A DNA stretch of 64,000 nucleotides from Pseudonocardia cypriaca (GTDB lineage Bacteria; Actinomycetota; Actinomycetes; Mycobacteriales; Pseudonocardiaceae): contig NZ_VFPH01000003.1 of assembly GCF_006717045.1 (NCBI RefSeq), positions 1,178,001-1,242,000 on the forward strand, given 5' to 3'. The notes beneath the pieces are model-generated. The model saw only the letters and a program-made list of their open reading frames with translations. It was not told the DNA's origin and made no database searches. Positions 59,575 to 64,000 of this stretch are shown here, in pieces (within the stretch, counting starts at the first letter, position 1; each line of letters begins with the position of its first letter). A program made the translations under genes and the position numbers.

Positions 59575-60453
59575 GTGACGACGGCGGCTGGTGCGGATCC
59601 TTGGGCCATCCCCCCGCTCTTCGCGCAGCTGGTCGACGACACCAGCCTGCTGCAGCCCCGGTCGGTGGCGCCCGGAGTGGACGCGGTCGTATCGCGGTAC
59701 CTGAGCGCCCGTGACGGCCGGTACGGCGGTCTCGTCGGGCAGCTGGTCTGCCCGGTGTCGAGGCTTCCCGCGCTGGTCCAAGAGCTGGCCCGGTCGGTGC
59801 CGTCCCGTCCCGTCGACGTGTCGCTCGTCGTCGACACCGGGCTCGGTGCCGTGCCGAAGGCGCTCTCCACGGTCTTCTCGCGGTCGAGCCTGCTCACGCC
59901 GCGCACCGTCGAGACCGCGGCTCCGCCCGACGTCGACGCGGTCTGGCTGGAGCGGGTCTCGGAGTTCGTGCCCGAGGACGTCGTGGCGGTGGTCGAGCCC
60001 CGTAGGCCGGCCGGCACCGAGCCCGCTGACATCAGTGCCTGGCTGGGCGCCGTGCGCCGCGTCGCCGAGCACGGGTGCGCGCCCAAGCTGCGCTGCGGCG
60101 GCCCCCGCGCCTCCGACGTGCCGTCGGCCGCGGAGGTGGAGGAGTTCCTCCACGTGGTCGTCGACACCGGGCGGCCGTTCACCACGCTCGGGCTCCGCCA
60201 GGTCGTCCGCACCGATCACGACGACATGTCCCGCCACGGCATTCTCAACCTCCTGCTGGGTGTCGCGCGGGCCGTGGGTGGCGGTGATGTCCGGGAGGCG
60301 CTCGAGTCCACCGACGGCACCGCGCTCGCACACGAGATCAACGGCCTGTCCGAGCGGGCCGTCAAGGGCGTGCGCGGGCTCCTGTCGCGCTGCGGGGCCG
60401 ACCCCGAGCCCGTGCCGGCCGCCCAGCTCGCCGGCCTCGGCCTGCTCGCCTGA
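59575..60453 (+). CDS. Conserved actinobacterial hypothetical protein
   Basis: Protein of 292 residues with no signal peptide and no membrane segment. Conserved-looking stretches are DDTSLLQPRSVAPGVDAVVSRY, CPVSRLPALVQEL, VVDTGLGAVPKAL, KLRCGGPRA and FTTLGLRQVVRTD (each shorter runs within the protein), arranged like an alpha/beta barrel. GTG 59575 is the start. It lies near the iron box. The gene may be iron-regulated together with its divergent neighbour. Function unknown. Confidence 0.75.
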   Translation: MTTAAGADPWAIPPLFAQLVDDTSLLQPRSVAPGVDAVVSRYLSARDGRYGGLVGQLVCPVSRLPALVQELARSVPSRPVDVSLVVDTGLGAVPKALSTVFSRSSLLTPRTVETAAPPDVDAVWLERVSEFVPEDVVAVVEPRRPAGTEPADISAWLGAVRRVAEHGCAPKLRCGGPRASDVPSAAEVEEFLHVVVDTGRPFTTLGLRQVVRTDHDDMSRHGILNLLLGVARAVGGGDVREALESTDGTALAHEINGLSERAVKGVRGLLSRCGADPEPVPAAQLAGLGLLA

Positions 60454-60497
60454 CTGTGAGGATGGTGAAGCTGGCTCAGTGACAGTGGGCTGGTGAT

Positions 60498-60631
60498 GAC
60501 AGCAGCAGGTGTGGCTCTTCGCCTGACTGGCGTGATGCCCTTGATCCGACTTGTCCGCCTGTTGCTGTCGGCACCGGCCCGGCCGGAGTAGCTGGCTTGA
60601 TCAGGAGCATGACCGCCAGTAGCCGCTGGCG
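60498..60631 (+). ncRNA. Candidate IS110 bridge RNA region
   Basis: The leader of the transposase can fold into stacked hairpins. GACAGCAGCAGG (60498-60509) pairs with CCTGTTGCTGTC (60558-60569), 12 bp with one G-U pair, enclosing CGCC-TGACT-GGCG. Then CGCCAG (60614-60619) pairs with CTGGCG (60626-60631). IS110 elements of the IS621 type encode a bridge RNA in this leader that guides insertion; that role here is inferred from position and folding only. Confidence 0.5.
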
Positions 60632-60700
60632 TGTCCCGTCACAGTCCTGCCGACTCCGATCCGGACCGGACCTCACGTCCCTCCAGGTCAGGAGAACGCG

Positions 60701-61753
60701 TTGTCCATGCTCGCAGAACTGGTCGAGCTCGTCATCGGGGTCGACACCCACACCGACACCCACACCGCGGCCGTGGTCGCGACCGATACCCGCGCCGTGC
60801 TGGCCACCGCCACGGTGAGCGCCGACGAAGACGGATACGCCGAACTCGTCGCGCTGGCCGAGGCCCACGGCGGGCTGCGCGGCTGGGCGATCGAGGGCAC
60901 CGGCGGCTACGGCGCCGGCCTGGCCCGACACCTCGACCAGCTCGGTGAGCTGGTCGTCGAACTTGACCGGCCGGTCCGCCCCGCCCGCCGAGCCGGGGCA
61001 AAGTCTGACCCGATCGACGCCGAACGCGCCGCCCGCGACGCGCTCGCCCGCACACGACTGGCACAGCCCAAGACCGGACCCGAACGGGCCGGCCTGCAGA
61101 TCCTGCTCACCGCACGCCGGGCCGCGGTCGCCGCGGCCAGCACCGCCCAACGCCAGCTGCGCGCACTGGTGATCACCGCCCCGGAACCGGTCCGGGCCCG
61201 GTTCCGCGGCCAGACCACCCGCGACATGCTCACCACCGCCGCGCGGCTGCGACCGGCCACGGCCAGCGCCGACGTGCACACCTTCACCGCCCTGTCCACA
61301 CTGCGGGCACTCGCCCGCCGGGTCCGCGCCCTGGAAACCGAGGCCAACGAGCACGAACGGGCGATCCGAGCAATCGTGCGCGCGTGGCGACCGGATCTAC
61401 TCACGCTGTCCGGGGTCGGCCCGATCAACGCCGCGACCGTGCTGACCGCCTGGTCGCATTCCCGGCGGTGCCGCAACGATGCCGCGTTCGCGATGCTCGC
61501 CGGCGCCGCCCCGATCCCAGCCTCCTCGGGTAAAACGGTGCGCTATCGGCTCAACCGCTCCGGCAACCGCCAACTCAACCGGGCCCTGCACAACATCGCG
61601 CTGTCCCGGCTGCGCTACGACCCCGACACCCGCGCCTACGCCGACCGTCGCCGAGCCCAGGGCAAGACCGACCGCGACATCAAGCGGTGCCTCAAGCGCT
61701 ACATCGCCCGCCAGCTCTACCGGCAGCTCGAATCAGGCGCCGCAACGGCTTGA
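60701..61753 (+). CDS. IS110-family transposase (DEDD recombinase)
   Basis: Transposase of 350 residues. The N-terminal RuvC-like domain carries the DEDD set: Asp15 (VIGVDTHTDTH), Glu65 (AIEGTGGYG), Asp103 and Asp106 (KSDPIDAERA). The C-terminal Tnp domain has GVGPINAATVLTAWS and the catalytic serine segment PASSGKTVRYRLNRSGN near 275. The ORF is full length and apparently intact. ATG 60701 (or 60707) is the start. It lies between a hypothetical gene and a macro-domain gene, interrupting neither. Confidence 0.93.
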   Translation: MSMLAELVELVIGVDTHTDTHTAAVVATDTRAVLATATVSADEDGYAELVALAEAHGGLRGWAIEGTGGYGAGLARHLDQLGELVVELDRPVRPARRAGAKSDPIDAERAARDALARTRLAQPKTGPERAGLQILLTARRAAVAAASTAQRQLRALVITAPEPVRARFRGQTTRDMLTTAARLRPATASADVHTFTALSTLRALARRVRALETEANEHERAIRAIVRAWRPDLLTLSGVGPINAATVLTAWSHSRRCRNDAAFAMLAGAAPIPASSGKTVRYRLNRSGNRQLNRALHNIALSRLRYDPDTRAYADRRRAQGKTDRDIKRCLKRYIARQLYRQLESGAATA

Positions 61754-61781
61754 CGAACCATAGGAGCGTCGCCCGGTCCTT

Positions 61782-61819
61782 CCGCGAGTCGCGGTCTGGG
61801 TGCGCGCGAGTCGGGGTCA
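61782..61819. repeat. Intergenic repeat of GCGACTCGCG units (site B)
   Basis: In reverse complement it reads GACCCCGACTCGCGCGCAC, then CCAGACCGCGACTCGCGG, nearly the same as the first 38 bp of site A at 43958. It lies immediately right of the IS110 right end and overlaps the last codons/stop of the minus-strand macro-domain gene. Confidence 0.6.
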
Positions 61820-62359
61820 GGCGTCGCCGAGGATCTCGTCCAGCGCCTCGCCCACCCGCTGCGCGCACACCTCGGCTGACAGGCCACCCACGCCCGTGCC
61901 GAGGCCGGGCATCGCGATCGCTTGCACCGCCTGGCGCACCGGGGTGCCGTCGGGGAGGGCGCCGTCGCGCCACAGCCGCAACACGGCGGCGGCCGCTGCG
62001 CGGGCGGCGCCGCCGTCGGAGGGGAGCCGCTGACCGGGCCGGCTCATCGTCGGCGCGCTCACCAGCCAGGCCGGGCGTTCGACGCCCGTCGGCACGATCA
62101 CGGCCTCGCCGACCGGGAGGTTGCCGCCGGAGGCCGCCTGCACCCGCTCGGAGATGCCGGGGAACCAGCGGGCGTACACCGCGTCGATGCCGCCGCCCAT
62201 GATCCCGAGCGAGTTGGCCGGGCTCACCACGGCGTCGGCGTCGACGTCGGTGATCGAGCCCTCGTGCACGACGAGCCCGGCGCGGCCCTCGGCGAGCGCG
62301 CGCCACGCCCGCGCCATCGGAGCGTCGACGGCCACCAGCACCAGCGTCAGGCTGCCCAT
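61817..62359 (-). CDS. Macro-domain (ADP-ribose-binding) protein
   Basis: Macro-domain protein of 180 residues. The ligand-site motifs are DADAVVSPANSLGIMGGGID and, at the phosphate loop, AMPGLGTGVGGL. Such proteins bind or remove ADP-ribose. Aspartate in the first motif and the GGG loop are intact, so binding is likely. ATG 62359 is the start, divergent from pheA by 22 bp. Its 3' end reaches the site B repeat by the IS110 insertion. Confidence 0.88.
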   Translation of the reverse strand: MGSLTLVLVAVDAPMARAWRALAEGRAGLVVHEGSITDVDADAVVSPANSLGIMGGGIDAVYARWFPGISERVQAASGGNLPVGEAVIVPTGVERPAWLVSAPTMSRPGQRLPSDGGAARAAAAAVLRLWRDGALPDGTPVRQAVQAIAMPGLGTGVGGLSAEVCAQRVGEALDEILGDA

Positions 62360-62381
62360 GCGTCCACAGTAGGGTCGGGAC

Positions 62382-63326
62382 GTGACCCGTATCGCGTTCC
62401 TCGGGCCGCGCGCCACGTTCACCGAGCAGGCACTGCGGTCGATGCCCGAGGCCGCCGGGGCCGAGTTCCTGCCCTGCACCGGTTCCCCGGCCGTGCTGGC
62501 CGCCGTGCGGGACGGTTCGGCCGACCTCGGCTGCGTCCCGATCGAGAACTCGGTGGAGGGCGCGGTCCCCGCGGTGCTCGACGGCCTGGTGGTCGACCCG
62601 CCGCTGGTGATCGTGCGGGAGGCCCTGCTGGCCGTCCGGTTCGCGCTGCTGGTGCGGCCCGGTACGACTCTCGCCGACGTGCGCACGGTCGCGTCCCACC
62701 CGCACGGCATCGCCCAGACCCGCGACTGGATCGCGGCCCGGCTGCCCGGTGCCGACGTCCTGCTGTCGGCCTCCACGTCCGAGGCGGCCGCGCAGGTGGC
62801 GCGGGGCGAGTTCGACGCTGCGGTCTCGGCGCCACTGGCTGCCGAGCAGCACGGCCTCGACATCCTCGCCGACGACATCGCCGACAACGCGGGCGCGATC
62901 ACCAGGTTCGCGCTCGTGTCCCCACCCGGGCCGCCGCCCGCGCCCACCGGGCACGACCGCACCACGCTCGCCGCCACCACGCAGAACCGGCCCGGCGCGC
63001 TGCTCGGCCTGCTCACCGAGCTCGCGGTGCGCGGGATCGACCTCACGCGCATCGAGTCCCGGCCCATCAAGGACCGGCACGCCGAGTACTGGTTCCACCT
63101 CGACTGCACCGGGCACGTCGCCGAGCCGGCCATGGGCGAGGCGCTCGCCGCCCTGCACCGCAGGTGCGACCGCGTCCGGTTCCTCGGCTCTTACCCGCGT
63201 GCCGCCAACGGCGCGTCGACGGCGCCCCCCAGCACGTCCCCGCTGCCCGTCGGGGGTGCCGACGCGGCGCAGTTCCGCGCCGCCCAGGAGTGGCTCGACC
63301 GAGTGCGCACGGGGGGAGTGGCGTGA
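62382..63326 (+). CDS. pheA: Prephenate dehydratase
   Basis: Converts prephenate to phenylpyruvate in phenylalanine synthesis. It has 314 residues. The catalytic domain (about 1-185) opens RIAFLGPRATFTEQAL and has CVPIENSVEG, HPHGIAQTRDW and the active-site TRF in GAITRFAL. The ACT domain (about 200-280) has the feedback motif ESRPIKDRHAEYWF. A C-terminal tail of 35 residues is proline/alanine-rich. GTG 62382 is the start. Order pheA-PGM-metallopeptidase matches mycobacteria. Confidence 0.94.
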   Translation: MTRIAFLGPRATFTEQALRSMPEAAGAEFLPCTGSPAVLAAVRDGSADLGCVPIENSVEGAVPAVLDGLVVDPPLVIVREALLAVRFALLVRPGTTLADVRTVASHPHGIAQTRDWIAARLPGADVLLSASTSEAAAQVARGEFDAAVSAPLAAEQHGLDILADDIADNAGAITRFALVSPPGPPPAPTGHDRTTLAATTQNRPGALLGLLTELAVRGIDLTRIESRPIKDRHAEYWFHLDCTGHVAEPAMGEALAALHRRCDRVRFLGSYPRAANGASTAPPSTSPLPVGGADAAQFRAAQEWLDRVRTGGVA

Positions 63327-63955
63327 GTGATGTCCGGCTCGTCATGGCGCGGCACGGGGAGACCCCGGCGAACGCGCAGCACATCCTCGACACCCGCCCG
63401 CCGGGCCTACCGCTGAACGAGCGGGGCCAGGCCCAGGCGGCCACGCTCGCCCAGCGGCTCGCCGCCGACCCGGTCACCGCGGTGCACGCCTCGGTGGCGA
63501 TCAGAGCGCAGGAGACGGCCGCCCCGGTCGCCGCGGCGCACGGTCTGGACGTCCGGGTGGTCGACGGGGTCCACGAGGTGTTCTGCGGCGAGCTGGAGGG
63601 CCGGTCCGGCCGCGCGGCGCTGGAGAGCTTCATGGCCGTCTACGACGCGTGGTGGACCGGAGACCTGGACGCCCGCCTCCCCGGCGGCGAGTCGGCCCAC
63701 GACGTGCGGGAGCGGTTCCTGCCCGCGCTCGACGGCATCCTGGACGGCGCGAGCGGCGACGTCGTGCTCGTGAGCCACGGCGCCGCCATCCGCCTCGCGG
63801 CGGCCGCCCTGCTCGGCGACACCGCGGAGACGCGTTTCCTCCCCAACACGGGGATCGTGGTGCTGCGCCCCGAGAACGGCCGCTGGGCGCTCGAGCACTG
63901 GGACGGCGCCGTGCCGGTGCCCGGTGATGTCACCGCGGGCGGCGCGCCTGCCTGA
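63323..63955 (+). CDS. Histidine phosphatase (phosphoglycerate-mutase-like)
   Basis: Branch-1 histidine phosphatase of 210 residues. The catalytic RHG motif is MARHGETPAN, with ERGQAQA, the second histidine in VSHGAAIR, and the acid in EVFCGELEG. GTG 63323 overlaps the pheA stop (GTGA), so translation is coupled. It equals the Rv3837c position in mycobacteria. The substrate is a small phosphoester; true mutase activity is unlikely. Confidence 0.9.
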   Translation: MSDVRLVMARHGETPANAQHILDTRPPGLPLNERGQAQAATLAQRLAADPVTAVHASVAIRAQETAAPVAAAHGLDVRVVDGVHEVFCGELEGRSGRAALESFMAVYDAWWTGDLDARLPGGESAHDVRERFLPALDGILDGASGDVVLVSHGAAIRLAAAALLGDTAETRFLPNTGIVVLRPENGRWALEHWDGAVPVPGDVTAGGAPA

Positions 63956-63976
63956 TCGGCCGAGCTCGGCGGCGGC

Positions 63977-64000
63977 TCAGCCCCAGCCGAGCTCGTGCAG
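63977..64000 (-). CDS. C-terminal tail of a minus-strand metallopeptidase (partial)
   Basis: On the minus strand the last 24 bases read LHELGWG followed by TGA (63979-63977). This ending is typical of the small zincin-like metallopeptidase (Rv3836 type), which lies next to the pheA-phosphatase pair in mycobacteria. Only seven codons are in the window, so the assignment rests on that tail and gene order. Confidence 0.5.
   Translation of the reverse strand: MHELGWG

Larger units (their letters stand above)
60454..61775 (+). mobile_element. IS110-family insertion sequence
   Basis: The element comprises a 5' non-coding region of about 245 bp, a 350-codon transposase gene and a short 3' end. The right end is probably near ATAGGAGCGTC (61760-61770), a sequence seen close to the stop in other actinomycete IS110 elements (from memory). 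The left end is not fixed; no inverted repeats or target duplications are seen, as expected for IS110. Boundaries are approximate. Confidence 0.75.

Noticed and set aside
1..64000. CRISPR arrays, prophage, biosynthetic PKS/NRPS genes
   Set aside because: No regularly spaced repeats, phage structural genes or modular synthases were seen in any frame.

Overview
The window is chromosomal DNA from a very GC-rich actinomycete, most likely Pseudonocardia or a close relative (Pseudonocardiales). The basis is the very high GC codon use, many GTG starts, frequent 4-base ATGA/GTGA overlaps, and two blocks in mycobacterial gene order: fhaA-fhaB-pstP-rodA-pbpA on the left, and pheA, a phosphoglycerate-mutase-like gene and the tail of a metallopeptidase on the right. 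Genus is inferred from gene content only.

Layout. 1-6168 (minus strand): cell-division and peptidoglycan signalling operon (two FHA proteins, PP2C phosphatase, SEDS glycosyltransferase, class B PBP cut by the window edge), preceded by tRNA-Leu(CAG) and a non-coding stretch with hairpins and a degenerate tandem repeat. 6.8-21.3 kb: ordinary metabolic and regulatory genes (uridine-kinase-like, LLM oxidoreductase, MetE-like, TetR, DUF418, flavin disulfide reductase, CopC/CopD copper proteins, RecB-like nuclease, UDP-glucose dehydrogenase, cupin/TetR pair). 21.4-31.9 kb (minus strand): the most remarkable block, a six-gene molybdenum/tungsten operon. In transcription order it encodes a MobA-MoaD fusion, a tungsten-type aldehyde:ferredoxin oxidoreductase, a NAD-linked formate dehydrogenase (FdhA, and a NuoE-NuoF-fused FdhB), and two MoeA proteins, one carrying a periplasmic-binding-protein-like domain. 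The last four genes overlap by 4 bp each. Next to it is a deletion scar where a TetR gene and a divergent flavin monooxygenase gene have both lost their 5' halves at one point.

33.2-41.4 kb: a NitT/TauT-type ABC importer with a good promoter, then AraC, alpha/beta hydrolase, VOC, CMD-family, HxlR, TetR, Ogt and P450 genes. A shared inverted repeat precedes both the CMD and HxlR genes. 41.4-53.1 kb: membrane protein plus Fpg/Nei glycosylase, then a LytS-type kinase and LytTR response regulator separated by an SppA-like peptidase, followed by a proline-rich DUF485-like protein, two tandem SSS symporters and a DUF485-ActP pair, ending in a strong terminator. This looks like a carboxylate sensing and uptake locus. 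53.1-64 kb: rhodanese, DUF4328, a second P450, SEC-C protein, CPBP protease, small membrane proteins, a DUF2470 heme-type protein behind an IdeR/DtxR iron box, an IS110 transposon with a structured 5' non-coding region (candidate bridge RNA), a macro-domain protein and pheA.

The candidate unusual system is the Mo/W operon. It joins cofactor assembly, a tungsten enzyme and a formate dehydrogenase in one transcription unit of a presumably aerobic actinomycete. No CRISPR array or prophage was seen.
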